Shown piece by piece: positions 45,170 to 54,939 of a stretch of 64,000 nucleotides of DNA. The stretch spans positions 1,345,001 to 1,409,000 of the forward strand of contig NZ_LT629751.1 in assembly GCF_900104805.1 (NCBI RefSeq), written 5' to 3'. Every line of letters begins with the position of its first letter. The first letter of the stretch is position 1. A program made the position numbers and the translations under genes. The notes beneath the pieces were generated by a model. It saw nothing but the letters and a program-made list of their open reading frames with translations. It was not told the origin of the DNA and ran no database searches. The DNA is from Pseudomonas oryzae. GTDB lineage: Bacteria; Pseudomonadota; Gammaproteobacteria; Pseudomonadales; Pseudomonadaceae.

Positions 45170-46501
45170 TTACAGCAGCGGCAGGGTGTAGCTGACGATC
45201 AGGCGGTTCTCGTCGAGGTCGGTGCTGTCATTGCCGCGCAGGCTGGCGTTGCGCCAGGAGAGGTTCAGGCCCTTGAGCGCGCCGTCCTGCAGCGTGTAGT
45301 CGAGGCGCAAGTCGCGTTCCCACTCCTTGTTCTCGCCATTGGCCGCGTCGATGTTGTCGCCGCTCAGGTAGACCACGCTGGCCTTCAGGCCCGGCGCGCC
45401 GAGCGTGGCGAAGTCGTAGCCGTAGCCGGCCAGCCAGGTACGCTCGCCGGCGTTCTGGAACTTGGCGATCTGGCGGTCGGTGATCAGGTAGCTGGAGGCG
45501 CCGTCGCCCTGGTTGAGGAAGGGGAAGTCGCTGTCGCCGTCGACCTGCTGGTAGCCCAGATCGAGGGCATGCGCGCCGAGGGTATAGGTGAACAGCGCGC
45601 TCCAGGTGCGGTTGTCGACCTCGCCGGCGTTGGTGTCTCCGGCCTTCCAGAAACCGTTGCTGCGATAGCCTTCGGCGCGGCCGGCGAAGCTGGCGTTGTT
45701 GCCGTCGGAGCTGCTGTCGAAGTAGCGCAGGTCGGTCTTCAGCGCACCGACCGGCAGCGCCCAGCTGTGCACCAGGCCGAGGAAGTGCTGCTCGTAGAAG
45801 TCCTCGAGGTTGCCGAAGTAGTACTGCGCAGTCAGATCCTTGGTCAGCTTGTAATCGCCGCCGGCGAAGTAGAACTTGTTGGTGTCGGCATCGCCACTCG
45901 CGCCGCCGATGCGCAGGCCGGTGCTGTCGGTAGAGCTGCGGCCCTTGGCGTGCTCCAGCTGGCCGGCGGTGAGGGTCAGGTCGTCGATCTCGCCGGAGGT
46001 GATCTGGCCGCCCTCGAACAGCTGCGGCAGCAGGCGACCGTCGTTGAAGGTCACCACCGGCAGCTTGGGCTGCAGGGTGCCGAGGCGCAGTTCGGTCCTG
46101 GAGACCTTGGCCTTGGCGGTCAGGCCGGCCTTGCTGTACTCGTCCACCGCGCTGCCGTCGCTCTCCAGCGGGAACAGATGACCGGGGGTGCGGTCGCGAC
46201 CGGCCTTGTTATCACGGCCGCCGGAGTCCAGCCTGACGCCGAGCAGGCCGATGGCGTCCACGCCCAAGCCCACGGTGCCTTCGGTGTAGCCGGAGGCGTA
46301 GTTGAAGATGAAGCCCTGGCCCCACTCGCTGGCTTCGCTGTTGTCGTTGGTGGTGTTCTTGGCGTTGCGTTCGAAATAGAAGTTGCGCAGGCCGAGGGTG
46401 GCCTTGCCGTCTTCGATGAAACCTGCGGCGGACGCCTGCTGCACGGATGGCAGACCCACGATGCCCGCCACGATGGCCAGGGCCAGAGTGGACTTGTTCA
46501 T
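45170..46501 (-). CDS. OprD-family outer-membrane porin
   Basis: A 443-residue substrate-specific porin. The signal peptide ends ASA-AGFIEDGKATLGLRNFYFERN, the standard OprD-family mature start. Alternating beta-strand segments run to the end, LIVSYTLPLL. It lies between sbp and a sigma-54-type regulator in the sulfur region and has the same promoter palindrome as sbp. It may therefore let organosulfur compounds or sulfonates across the outer membrane, which is inference. Confidence 0.85.
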   Translation of the reverse strand: MNKSTLALAIVAGIVGLPSVQQASAAGFIEDGKATLGLRNFYFERNAKNTTNDNSEASEWGQGFIFNYASGYTEGTVGLGVDAIGLLGVRLDSGGRDNKAGRDRTPGHLFPLESDGSAVDEYSKAGLTAKAKVSRTELRLGTLQPKLPVVTFNDGRLLPQLFEGGQITSGEIDDLTLTAGQLEHAKGRSSTDSTGLRIGGASGDADTNKFYFAGGDYKLTKDLTAQYYFGNLEDFYEQHFLGLVHSWALPVGALKTDLRYFDSSSDGNNASFAGRAEGYRSNGFWKAGDTNAGEVDNRTWSALFTYTLGAHALDLGYQQVDGDSDFPFLNQGDGASSYLITDRQIAKFQNAGERTWLAGYGYDFATLGAPGLKASVVYLSGDNIDAANGENKEWERDLRLDYTLQDGALKGLNLSWRNASLRGNDSTDLDENRLIVSYTLPLL

Positions 46502-46752
46502 TGCTCGATGCTCCAAAGCTTGAGTGCTGGATGAGCCGGCCGTGCGGGCGTTTCGTGGTCGAATGGGCAATCACGGGCCGACAGTCATGGAAAGTGACAT
46601 GCGCATGTCGGTGTGGTGACGATATGTGAAAACGCATAACCCCAAAAAGAATATATTTTTATTTTGTTATTCTTATTTAGAATATAAAGGGCGGATCAAT
46701 AAGCCGGGAAGCTGCGCCAGGGCAGGCCGCACGCCCGGCGGCGCCATTCGCG
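46502..46752. promoter_or_regulatory. Porin promoter region with TATTC-N7-GAATA
   Basis: The region is AT-rich around 46640-46690. TATTC-TTATTTA-GAATA at 46668-46684 is a perfect 5-7-5 inverted repeat with the same half-sites and spacer length as the element before sbp. No coding sequence is seen. Confidence 0.5.
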
Positions 46753-47598
46753 TCATGCGCCGCCCGCACCCGCCGGGGGCGCCAGCGGCAGGGCCAGATG
46801 CTCGGGCTCGATGTGCGCGGCGCACACCAGCAGGGCCTGCTGGATCACGCTCTCCAGCTCGCGGGTGTTGCCCGGCCAGGCGTAGGTCTCCAGCACCTGC
46901 TGGGCGGCGGGTGAGATCTCCGCACTCGGCAGGCCGAGACGCTGGACGTGCACGCCGAGGAAGTAGCCGGCCAGCGGCAGGATGTCCGCCGGCCTCTCGC
47001 GCAGCGGTGGCAGGAGCAACTGGCCCTGATCGAGGTAGTCGAACAGCCGCGCGTCGAACTTGCCCACCGCCACGGCACGCCGCAGTTCGATGCTGGTGGC
47101 GGCGACCAGGCGCACGTCCACCGGATTGGCCTCGCGCGCGCCGACGCGCAATACCTCGCGGGTCTCCAGGGCGCGCAGCAGCTTGTGTTGCAGCGCCAGG
47201 GTCAGGTCGCCGATCTCGTCCAGATACAGGGTGCCGCCATGGGCGGAGCCGAACCAGCCGGCGCGGCTGCTCGCCGAGCCGTTGGCGACCCCGGCAACGT
47301 GGCCGAACAGTTCGGCCTCGCCGTGCTGCGGGCTGAGACTGGCGCAGTTGAGGGCGACGAACAGCCCTGGCCGGCCACTGCTGCGGTGGATGTGGCGGGC
47401 CAGCAGCTCCTTGCCGGTGCCGGTCTCGCCGCGGATCAGCAGCGGCTGGTAGCCGGGCGCCAGGCGCTCGACCTCGTCGTGCAGTCGCTGCGAGCGCGGA
47501 TCGACGAACACCAGGGCCTTGGCGCGGATGCTCAACGGGCTGCGCTCGGCGTCGGCGAAGGTCAGGATGGGCTGGTTGAGGGGGTTGTGCGGACTCAT
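46753..47598 (-). CDS. Sigma-54 activator-like ATPase without GAFTGA or HTH
   Basis: A 281-residue AAA+ protein of the sigma-54 activator family, nearest in context to SfnR-type regulators. It has Walker A GETGTGKE (residues 57-64), Walker B GGTLYLDEIGDL (about 121-132) and WPGNTRELESVI. Two features are missing. The GAFTGA sigma-54-contact loop reads GVANGS (about 103-108), and the protein ends after the AAA+ domain with no Fis-type HTH. The 250 bases downstream cannot encode a lost HTH. It may be a repressor, a partner ATPase or degenerate. Confidence 0.75.
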   Translation of the reverse strand: MSPHNPLNQPILTFADAERSPLSIRAKALVFVDPRSQRLHDEVERLAPGYQPLLIRGETGTGKELLARHIHRSSGRPGLFVALNCASLSPQHGEAELFGHVAGVANGSASSRAGWFGSAHGGTLYLDEIGDLTLALQHKLLRALETREVLRVGAREANPVDVRLVAATSIELRRAVAVGKFDARLFDYLDQGQLLLPPLRERPADILPLAGYFLGVHVQRLGLPSAEISPAAQQVLETYAWPGNTRELESVIQQALLVCAAHIEPEHLALPLAPPAGAGGA

Positions 47599-47675
47599 GG
47601 CAGGCTCCGGGCCGGAGCCATGCCCGGCCGTTCAGAAGGGGGCGATGTGCGCCGCGTGGCCGTTCATCTGCAGGC

Positions 47676-48257
47676 TCAGGCCAGGCGGCGAGCGTTCTGC
47701 TCGATCAGGTTCTGCAGGCGGTACAGGTAGGCGAACCCCTGTTCCCACTGGCAGTGACCGGACTTGACGTTGATGTGGCCGGCGCCGGGCAGCAGCACCG
47801 GTTCGGCGCCCCAGGCGCGGGCCAGCTCGAGGGCGCGGGCCGGCGAGGCGGCGGGGTCGTTGTCCGAACCGACCAACAGGCTCGGAAACGGCAGCAGTCG
47901 CTCGGGGATGGGCGCGAAGTTCCGCAGCGCCTCCGGGCAGTTGGGCCGCTCGACGTCCGCCGGCGCCACCAGCAGCGCGCCGCGCACCTTGGTCAGCAGC
48001 GCCGGCGCGGCCTGGCTGGCCCAGTGGGCGAGGGTGATGCAGCCCAGGCTGTGCGCCACCAGCACCAGACGGCCCGGCGCGGCGGCAATCTGCTGCTCGA
48101 GGCGGGCGACCCAGTCGGCGCGCCGCGGCTGCTGCCAGTCGTCCTGCTCGACCCGGCTGGCGTCGGGCAGCACGCGCTGCCAATGGCTCTGCCAGTGCTC
48201 GGCGGGCGAGCCCTGCCAGCCCGGCAGGATCAGGTAGTGAACGGCATGACGGCGCAT
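47676..48257 (-). CDS. RBBP9/YdeN-family alpha/beta hydrolase
   Basis: A 193-residue hydrolase. It starts HYLILPGWQGSPAEHWQSHWQ, has the nucleophile Ser in LVAHSLGC (about residue 69), the acid in LLVGSDNDPAAS and the His in GAGHINVKSG. Family members are small serine hydrolases of largely unknown substrate. It is 77 bases upstream of the sigma-54-like gene on the same strand and divergent from oscA. Confidence 0.82.
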   Translation of the reverse strand: MRRHAVHYLILPGWQGSPAEHWQSHWQRVLPDASRVEQDDWQQPRRADWVARLEQQIAAAPGRLVLVAHSLGCITLAHWASQAAPALLTKVRGALLVAPADVERPNCPEALRNFAPIPERLLPFPSLLVGSDNDPAASPARALELARAWGAEPVLLPGAGHINVKSGHCQWEQGFAYLYRLQNLIEQNARRLA

Positions 48258-48319
48258 CGGGCAGCCCTCGCAGGATGGTTGGACCCGTGCAGTCTAGGCA
48301 ACGCTTGAATGCATGTTAA

Positions 48320-48443
48320 GGAATAAAAATTCATTTGCTTATTCCTTCTTTTGGTTTTTTCCGAGCGAGCTGCCGACTGCGACGCGGCGCCTCTTATATT
48401 TCTTAATGATCTAATAAAATTCTTAAACAATATTTTTAAGAAT
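48320..48443. promoter_or_regulatory. AT-rich regulatory region upstream of oscA
   Basis: Two inverted repeats: GGAATAA (48320-48326) with TTATTCC (48339-48345), and a perfect 9-7-9 repeat ATTCTTAAA...TTTAAGAAT (48419-48443). Both carry the ATTC/GAAT half-sites seen in the sulfur-region palindromes. They lie between the divergent hydrolase and oscA genes. Confidence 0.5.
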
Positions 48444-48517
48444 ATTTCAGCTCTGCCTAAGATGCGCCCCAGCAGCCTCCTCGGACGAATGGAGGCCCAG
48501 ACCGAAGGAGCATCAGC

Positions 48518-48703
48518 ATGAGCGCCACCCTACGTAGCGTCGCCGGCCAGGACGAAGCCAGCCTGTTGCGCGAGATCCACAACGCCCTGCATGGCCTGCG
48601 TTTCGGCGCGGTGGAGATCACCGTGCACAACGGCCAGGTGGTCCAGATCGAGCGCAAGGAAAAGTTCCGCCTGCAACCCCCGGCCGGCAACAAGCCCGCC
48701 TGA
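48518..48703 (+). CDS. oscA: OscA (YezD/DUF2292 small protein)
   Basis: A 61-residue protein of the YezD/DUF2292 family: LLREIHNALHGLRFGAVEITVHNGQVVQIERKEKFRL. In Pseudomonas corrugata the homologue OscA is needed for organosulfur use and chromate tolerance and lies directly before sbp, as here. It is preceded by a GAAGGAG site. Molecular function unknown. Confidence 0.88.
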   Translation: MSATLRSVAGQDEASLLREIHNALHGLRFGAVEITVHNGQVVQIERKEKFRLQPPAGNKPA

Positions 48704-48746
48704 CCCCCTATCTCCCAGCCCGACTGGACCACCGGAGGGCGTGAGC

Positions 48747-48824
48747 ATGAATCCTGACACCGACAAGAACATGAGCACGCACATGAGCACTCGAGCCTTC
48801 CGCCGCTGTTGCTGGCGAATGTGA
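48747..48824 (+). CDS. Candidate Cys-Cys leader peptide upstream of sbp
   Basis: A 25-codon open frame with a strong GGAGGG site at 48734-48739, seven bases before its ATG. It ends FRRCCWRM-stop, with adjacent Cys codons TGT TGC at 48807-48812. Directly over its last codons is a 5-7-5 stem (TGGCG/CGCCA, 48813-48829). A ribosome slowed at the Cys codons would change that fold. The gene sits between oscA and sbp of a cysteine-precursor importer, so a cysteine-sensing leader is plausible. This is not an established gene to my knowledge. Confidence 0.5.
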   Translation: MNPDTDKNMSTHMSTRAFRRCCWRM

Positions 48825-48873
48825 CGCCAAAAGTCGTTCCCGACCCCGTTTGCCACATTCCGCCCTTTCATCC

Positions 48874-48901
48874 GGCGTGCCCGTGACGCACGCCCGAGGA
48901 G
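48874..48901 (+). promoter_or_regulatory. Hairpin abutting the sbp ribosome binding site
   Basis: Perfect 7-7-7 hairpin GGCGTGC-CCGTGAC-GCACGCC (48874-48894), immediately followed by the GAGGAG site (48896-48901) of the sbp gene at 48908. Together with the leader ORF it could control translation. Confidence 0.5.
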
Positions 48902-48907
48902 CAACGC

Positions 48908-49903
48908 ATGTCCATTCGCCGTTTCGCCCTGGCCGCCATCGCCGGCCTGTCTCTCAGCGCCGCCGTACAGGCGCAGACCCTGCTCAACGTGTCCTACGAC
49001 CCGACCCGCGAGCTGTATCAGGAATACAACGCCGCCTTCAACCAGCACTGGCAGGCCCAGGGCCACGCGCCGGTGACCATCCAGCAGTCCCACGGCGGCT
49101 CGGGCAAGCAGGCCCGCGCGGTGATCGACGGCCTGCGCGCCGACGTGGTGACCCTGGCCCTGGCCGGCGACATCGACGAGCTGCACAAGCTCGGCAAGCT
49201 GATCCCCGAGGACTGGCAGAGCCGCCTGCCGCAGGCCAGCACCCCCTACACCTCGACCATCGTGTTCCTGGTGCGCAAGGGCAATCCCAAGCAGATCAGG
49301 GACTGGGACGACCTGGTCAAGCCGGGCGTCGAGGTGATCACCCCCAACCCGAAAACCTCCGGCGGCGCGCGCTGGAACTTCCTCGCCGCCTGGGCCTACG
49401 CCCAGCAGAAGTACGGCAGCGAGGCCAAGGCCCAGGCCTTCGTCGAGCAGCTGTACAAGAACGTCCCGGTGCTCGACACCGGCGCCCGCGGCTCGACCAT
49501 CACCTTCGTCAACAACGACATCGGCGACGTGCTGCTGGCCTGGGAGAACGAGGCGTTCCTCGCGCTGAAGGAGGAGGGCGGCGAGAACTTCGAGATAGTC
49601 GCGCCGTCGCTGTCGATCCTCGCCGAGCCGCCGGTGGCGGTGGTCGACAAGAACGTCGACAAGAAGGGCACCCGCGAGCTGGCCACCGCCTACCTCGAGT
49701 ACCTGTACAGCGAGGAGGGCCAGCGCATCGCCGCCAAGCACTTCTACCGCCCGCGCAACGAGAAGGTGGCCGCCGAGTTCGTCCGGCAGTTCCCGGCGCT
49801 GAAGCTGGTGACCATCGACAAGGACTTCGGTGGCTGGAAGGTCGCGCAGCCGAAGTTCTTCAACGATGGCGGGGTGTTCGACCAGATCTACAAGGCGCAG
49901 TGA
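48908..49903 (+). CDS. sbp: Periplasmic sulfate-binding protein (second copy)
   Basis: A 331-residue sulfate-binding protein. The signal peptide ends [19 protein letters not shown]. It has the same ligand segments as the paralogue at 43926 ([33 protein letters not shown]) but is clearly diverged from it. It is the binding protein of the cysTWA operon that follows 102 bases downstream. Expected to bind sulfate or thiosulfate. Confidence 0.92.
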   Translation: MSIRRFALAAIAGLSLSAAVQAQTLLNVSYDPTRELYQEYNAAFNQHWQAQGHAPVTIQQSHGGSGKQARAVIDGLRADVVTLALAGDIDELHKLGKLIPEDWQSRLPQASTPYTSTIVFLVRKGNPKQIRDWDDLVKPGVEVITPNPKTSGGARWNFLAAWAYAQQKYGSEAKAQAFVEQLYKNVPVLDTGARGSTITFVNNDIGDVLLAWENEAFLALKEEGGENFEIVAPSLSILAEPPVAVVDKNVDKKGTRELATAYLEYLYSEEGQRIAAKHFYRPRNEKVAAEFVRQFPALKLVTIDKDFGGWKVAQPKFFNDGGVFDQIYKAQ

Positions 49904-49920
49904 TCGCCATCCGCCGATCG

Positions 49921-49954
49921 AGCCCCTGTTGCCCGGCGGCACCGGGGGCTTTCG
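49921..49954 (+). terminator. Intercistronic hairpin between sbp and cysT
   Basis: AGCCCC (49921-49926) pairs with GGGGCT (49945-49950), and extra pairing is possible inside. TTTCG follows. It probably reduces transcription into cysTWA relative to sbp, whose product is needed in excess. Confidence 0.5.
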
Positions 49955-50005
49955 CCTGACCGCCAACCCGGAAGGCCTCCGGGCCAAGAAACTTGCGAGG
50001 AACCT

Positions 50006-50824
50006 ATGTCCCGCCGCACTTCCCCCGTCATACCCGGCTTCGGGCTGACGCTGGGCTACACCCTGGTGTATCTCAGCCTCCTGGTGCTGATTCCCCTGGG
50101 TGCCATGTTCGTCCATGCGGCCCAGCTCACCTGGGAGCAGTTCTGGGCCATCGTCACCGCGCCGCGGGTGCTCGCTGCGCTCAAGCTGAGCTTCGGTGTG
50201 GCCCTGGCCGCCGCCTTGCTCAACGGCGTGATCGGTCTGCTGCTGGCCTGGGTGCTGGTGCGCTACCGCTTCCCCGGTCGCAAGATCATCGACGCGATGA
50301 TCGACCTGCCGTTCGCCCTGCCCACCGCGGTGGCCGGCATCGCCCTGACCGCGCTCTACGCGCCCAAGGGGCTGATCGGCAGCCTGGCCGCCGAGATCGG
50401 CCTGAAGATCGCCTACACCCCGCTGGGCATCACCCTGGCGCTGACCTTCGTCACCCTGCCGTTCGTGGTGCGCACCCTGCAGCCGGTGCTGGAGGACATT
50501 CCGCGCGAGGTCGAGGAGGCCGCCGCCTGCCTCGGCGCCAAGCCGCTACAGGTGTTCCGCCACGTGCTGTTGCCGGCGCTGCTGCCGGCCTGGTTGACCG
50601 GCTTCGCCCTGGCCTTCGCCCGCGGCATCGGCGAGTACGGTTCGGTGATCTTCATCGCCGGCAACATGCCGATGAAGACCGAGATCCTGCCGCTGCTGAT
50701 CATGGTCAAGCTCGACCAGTACGACTACACCGGCGCCACCGCCATCGGCGTGCTGATGCTGGTGGTGTCCTTCGTCCTGCTGCTGCTGATCAACCTGCTG
50801 CAGCGCCGCATCGAAACGCCGTGA
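50006..50824 (+). CDS. cysT: Sulfate ABC transporter permease CysT
   Basis: A 272-residue inner-membrane permease (CysU/CysT) with about six membrane segments. The EAA loop reads [24 protein letters not shown]. It starts [30 protein letters not shown], the family N-terminus. The stop is 10 bases before cysW. Forms the sulfate channel with CysW. Confidence 0.94.
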   Translation: MSRRTSPVIPGFGLTLGYTLVYLSLLVLIPLGAMFVHAAQLTWEQFWAIVTAPRVLAALKLSFGVALAAALLNGVIGLLLAWVLVRYRFPGRKIIDAMIDLPFALPTAVAGIALTALYAPKGLIGSLAAEIGLKIAYTPLGITLALTFVTLPFVVRTLQPVLEDIPREVEEAAACLGAKPLQVFRHVLLPALLPAWLTGFALAFARGIGEYGSVIFIAGNMPMKTEILPLLIMVKLDQYDYTGATAIGVLMLVVSFVLLLLINLLQRRIETP

Positions 50825-50834
50825 GGAGGCTGCC

Positions 50835-51710
50835 ATGTCATCCGTAACCGTCGCCTCCGGCGCCGCACAGGGCAACGCCGCCCGCCGCGGCCATGCGCTG
50901 GGCCGCTCCCTGCTGATCGCCGGCGCCTGGCTGGTGTTCGCCCTGTTCCTGCTGCTGCCGCTCTACGTGGTGCTCGGCGAGGCGCTCAAGCAGGGCCTGG
51001 GCACCTTCTTCACCGCGATCCTCGAGCCGGACGCCATCGCCGCGCTGAAGCTGACCCTGACCGCCGTCGGCATCGCCGTGCCGCTCAACCTGGTGTTCGG
51101 CGTGGCCGCCGCCTGGTGCGTGAGCAAGTACGAGTTCCGCGGCAAGAGCATCCTGGTCACCCTGATCGACCTGCCGTTCTCGGTGTCGCCGGTGATCGCC
51201 GGCCTGATCTACGTGCTGCTGTTCGGCGCCCAGGGCTTCTTTGGCCCGTGGCTGCAGGAGCGCGACATCCAGATCATCTTCGCCGTGCCCGGCATCGTGC
51301 TGGCCACCGTGTTCGTCACCGTGCCCTTCGTCGCCCGCGAGCTGATCCCGCTGATGCAGGAGCAGGGCACCCAGGAGGAGGAGGCCGCGCGCCTGCTCGG
51401 CGCCAACGGCTGGCAGATGTTCTGGCACGTCACCCTGCCCAACATCAAGTGGGGGCTGATCTACGGCGTGGTGCTGTGCAGCGCGCGGGCGATGGGCGAG
51501 TTCGGTGCGGTGTCGGTGGTGTCCGGGCATATCCGCGGCGTCACCAACACCCTGCCGCTGCACGTCGAGATCCTCTACAACGAGTACAACCACGTCGCTG
51601 CCTTCAGCGTCGCCAGCCTGCTGCTGGCCCTGGCGCTGTGCATCCTGCTGCTCAAGCAGTGGAGCGAAAGCCGTCTGACCCGCCTCAAGTCGAATGCTGC
51701 CGAGGAATAA
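50835..51710 (+). CDS. cysW: Sulfate ABC transporter permease CysW
   Basis: A 291-residue permease, partner of CysT. The EAA loop is [25 protein letters not shown]. The segments [33 protein letters not shown] are diagnostic of CysW. It starts 10 bases after cysT and ends three bases before cysA. Confidence 0.94.
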   Translation: MSSVTVASGAAQGNAARRGHALGRSLLIAGAWLVFALFLLLPLYVVLGEALKQGLGTFFTAILEPDAIAALKLTLTAVGIAVPLNLVFGVAAAWCVSKYEFRGKSILVTLIDLPFSVSPVIAGLIYVLLFGAQGFFGPWLQERDIQIIFAVPGIVLATVFVTVPFVARELIPLMQEQGTQEEEAARLLGANGWQMFWHVTLPNIKWGLIYGVVLCSARAMGEFGAVSVVSGHIRGVTNTLPLHVEILYNEYNHVAAFSVASLLLALALCILLLKQWSESRLTRLKSNAAEE

Positions 51711-51713
51711 GCC

Positions 51714-52703
<990 letters not shown>

Positions 52704-53279
52704 CGCTCGCCCCCGTGGTCGGGCCGGGGCCTTGCGCAGCACCCTGGTCCGAGCGCGTGCGTCCCCGCCGGCGATCCCGCCCCCCGGCGGCCCGAGCGGC
52801 CGCCCACCATCCCGCCCCCGCCGGGCGCCGTCTCACGCTGCACGGCCGCCCCAGTACACCCGCCAGCCCCGTCGTCGGGGCTGAGACGCGAGGTGTCGCG
52901 ATTCGGTAACGAGTCCCGCCCGCCAACCAAGTATCGTTCAAGCCCGTCGGGCAGGTGGCGCAGCCGCGCCGTGCCTGTCCGGCCGGATCGTCGCAAGCGC
53001 GCGGCCTGCCGGGCTCCGGTCACTTCCGATCGGCTCCCGGCGAGGTGCGGTCGCCGCTCGTTGCGCCTGTCGGGGCGAGCCTGTGGCGGCCGCAGCCGTT
53101 CGGTCATGCTCCGGGAGGGCAAGGCGATCCGCAGGGGAGACGGGCAGCCGCCGGCACAGGCATGACGCCGGTGAGCGAGCCCGGAGCGTGCAGGCACGCG
53201 ACTCGCCTTGCGCTCCCCATGGATAAAGTGCGCGCCGCTTGCGTGGCCGCCATACAATTTGAACAACAGGGGCCCATGC
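52704..53279. other. Intergenic region without a recognisable gene
   Basis: 576 GC-rich bases between cysA and the BCCT transporter. A hairpin CAGCCCCG-TCGT-CGGGGCTG (52864-52883) may end the cys operon, but it has no T tract. TACAAT (53252-53257) could be the -10 of the transporter promoter. Long open frames on both strands here have no family resemblance and overlap cysA or the transporter in the wrong frame. Confidence 0.5.
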
Positions 53280-54851
53280 ATGAGAGATTTACCCATCCAC
53301 CAGCAGCCGGCGGGCGGTGCAGCAGACATGTCAGACAGCAACATCCGGCTGATGGGGTTCAACGTCCATCGCGTGATCTTCCCTGTCTCGATGCTCATCG
53401 TGACGCTTCTGGTCGTGCTGGCACTGAGCAGTCCGGCGCTCTCCGGTCAGACGCTGGAAGGCATCAAGAGCTGGGTCCTGCAGAACATGGACTGGTTCAT
53501 CATGATCATGGGCAACCTGGCCGTGCTGTTCTGCGTCGGCCTGGCCATTTCGCCGCTGGGGCGGATCCGCCTGGGCGGCAAGGATGCCAAGCCGGAATTC
53601 AGCACCCTGTCCTGGTTTTCGATGATGTTCGCCGCCGGTATGGGCGTCGGCCTGCTGTACTGGGGCGTGGCCGAACCGGTGGCGCAGTACACCGAGTGGT
53701 GGAAGACGCCGCTCAACGTGGCCAAGCACACCCCCGAGGCGGCCCATGCGGCCATGGGCGCCACCGTGTTCCACTGGGGCTTCCATCCCTGGGCCATCTA
53801 CCTGGTCACCGCACTGGTGGTCGGTTTCTTCGCCTACAACAAGGGGCTGCCGTTCGCCCTCAGCTCCGGCCTGCAGCCGCTGATCGGCAAGGCGTCCAGA
53901 GGGGTGATCGGGCAGATGGTGGATGTGTTCACCGTGGTGCTGACGGTGTTCGGTCTGGCCGCCTCGCTGGGCCTGGGCGCCATGCAGGCCACCTCCGGGC
54001 TGGCCCATGTGATGGGCCAGCCCAACTCGTTCGGCTGGCAGCTGCTGTTCATCCTCGCGGTGACCGGGCTGGCGGGCTTCTCCCTGTGGCGCGGGCTGGA
54101 TGCCGGGGTCAAGCTGCTCAGCAACCTCAACATGCTGCTCGCCCTGGCGCTGTTCGTGCTGGTGGTGGTCGGCGTCGGGGTGATGACCTTCGGTGCCGGG
54201 GTGCTGAGCACGACCCTCGACTACGCCGAGTACTTCCTGCCGCTGAGCAACTGGATCGACCGTCCCGACCAGGAATGGCTGCAGGGCTGGACGGTGTTCT
54301 ACTGGGGCTGGTGGTGCTCCTGGGGGCCGCTGGTAGGCGTGTTCATCGCACGGGTCTCCCGTGGCCGGACTCTGCGCCAGATGGTGGCGATGGTGCTGTT
54401 GGCGCCGACCGTGGCGGCCGTTCTCTGGTTCACCGCCTTCGGTGGCGGGGCGATCGCCCAGGTGATCGCGGGGTCCAGCCCCCTGGCCCAGGGGCTGAAC
54501 GACATCAACCTTGCCATCTTCCAGTTCCTCGAAGCCCTGCCGATGCCGGCGATCACCTCGGGGCTGGTGGTCGTGCTGCTGGTGATCTTCATGGTCACCT
54601 CGGTCGACTCCGGAACCCTGGTGGTGGACAACCTGGCCGCCGGTGGCGATCCGGATACCTCCCGCGTGCAGCGCGTGCTCTGGCTGGTGATGATCGCCCT
54701 GGTGACCATCACCCTGTTCGTGATCGGCGGTGACACCGCGCTGAAGAGCATCCAGGCTGGCACGGTCGTCATGGGGCTGCCGTTCATGGCGCTGATGCTG
54801 CTGCTGATGATCGGCTTCCTCAAGGGTGTGTGCCAGGAAGCGCGCAGCTGA
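53280..54851 (+). CDS. BCCT-family (betaine/choline/carnitine) transporter
   Basis: A 523-residue inner-membrane transporter with about 12 membrane segments. Family segments are FAAGMGVGLLYWGVAEPV, FHWGFHPWAIYLV and the Trp-rich signature FYWGWWCSWGPLVGVFIARVSRGRT. The start at 53280 (MRDLPIH) follows AGGGG; a later ATG at 53328 has no ribosome binding site. The C-terminal tail is short (GFLKGVCQEARS). Substrate could be betaine, choline or another quaternary amine; context does not decide. Confidence 0.9.
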   Translation: MRDLPIHQQPAGGAADMSDSNIRLMGFNVHRVIFPVSMLIVTLLVVLALSSPALSGQTLEGIKSWVLQNMDWFIMIMGNLAVLFCVGLAISPLGRIRLGGKDAKPEFSTLSWFSMMFAAGMGVGLLYWGVAEPVAQYTEWWKTPLNVAKHTPEAAHAAMGATVFHWGFHPWAIYLVTALVVGFFAYNKGLPFALSSGLQPLIGKASRGVIGQMVDVFTVVLTVFGLAASLGLGAMQATSGLAHVMGQPNSFGWQLLFILAVTGLAGFSLWRGLDAGVKLLSNLNMLLALALFVLVVVGVGVMTFGAGVLSTTLDYAEYFLPLSNWIDRPDQEWLQGWTVFYWGWWCSWGPLVGVFIARVSRGRTLRQMVAMVLLAPTVAAVLWFTAFGGGAIAQVIAGSSPLAQGLNDINLAIFQFLEALPMPAITSGLVVVLLVIFMVTSVDSGTLVVDNLAAGGDPDTSRVQRVLWLVMIALVTITLFVIGGDTALKSIQAGTVVMGLPFMALMLLLMIGFLKGVCQEARS

Positions 54852-54870
54852 TTCCGTTGCCGGATCCGTG

Positions 54871-54904
54871 CTCTGGCCAAAGCGGGCAGCCCGCTTGGCC
54901 AGAG
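54871..54904. terminator. Strong hairpin after the BCCT gene
   Basis: A 15-bp stem (CTCTGGCCAA...TTGGCCAGAG with AGCGGG/CCCGCT) with one bulged A and a CAG loop, between two convergent genes. No T tract follows, so it may work in both directions or as a processing barrier. Confidence 0.65.
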
Positions 54905-54939
54905 CAGGATCGGTCGATTCGCCCGGGGGTTGCCTCTCC

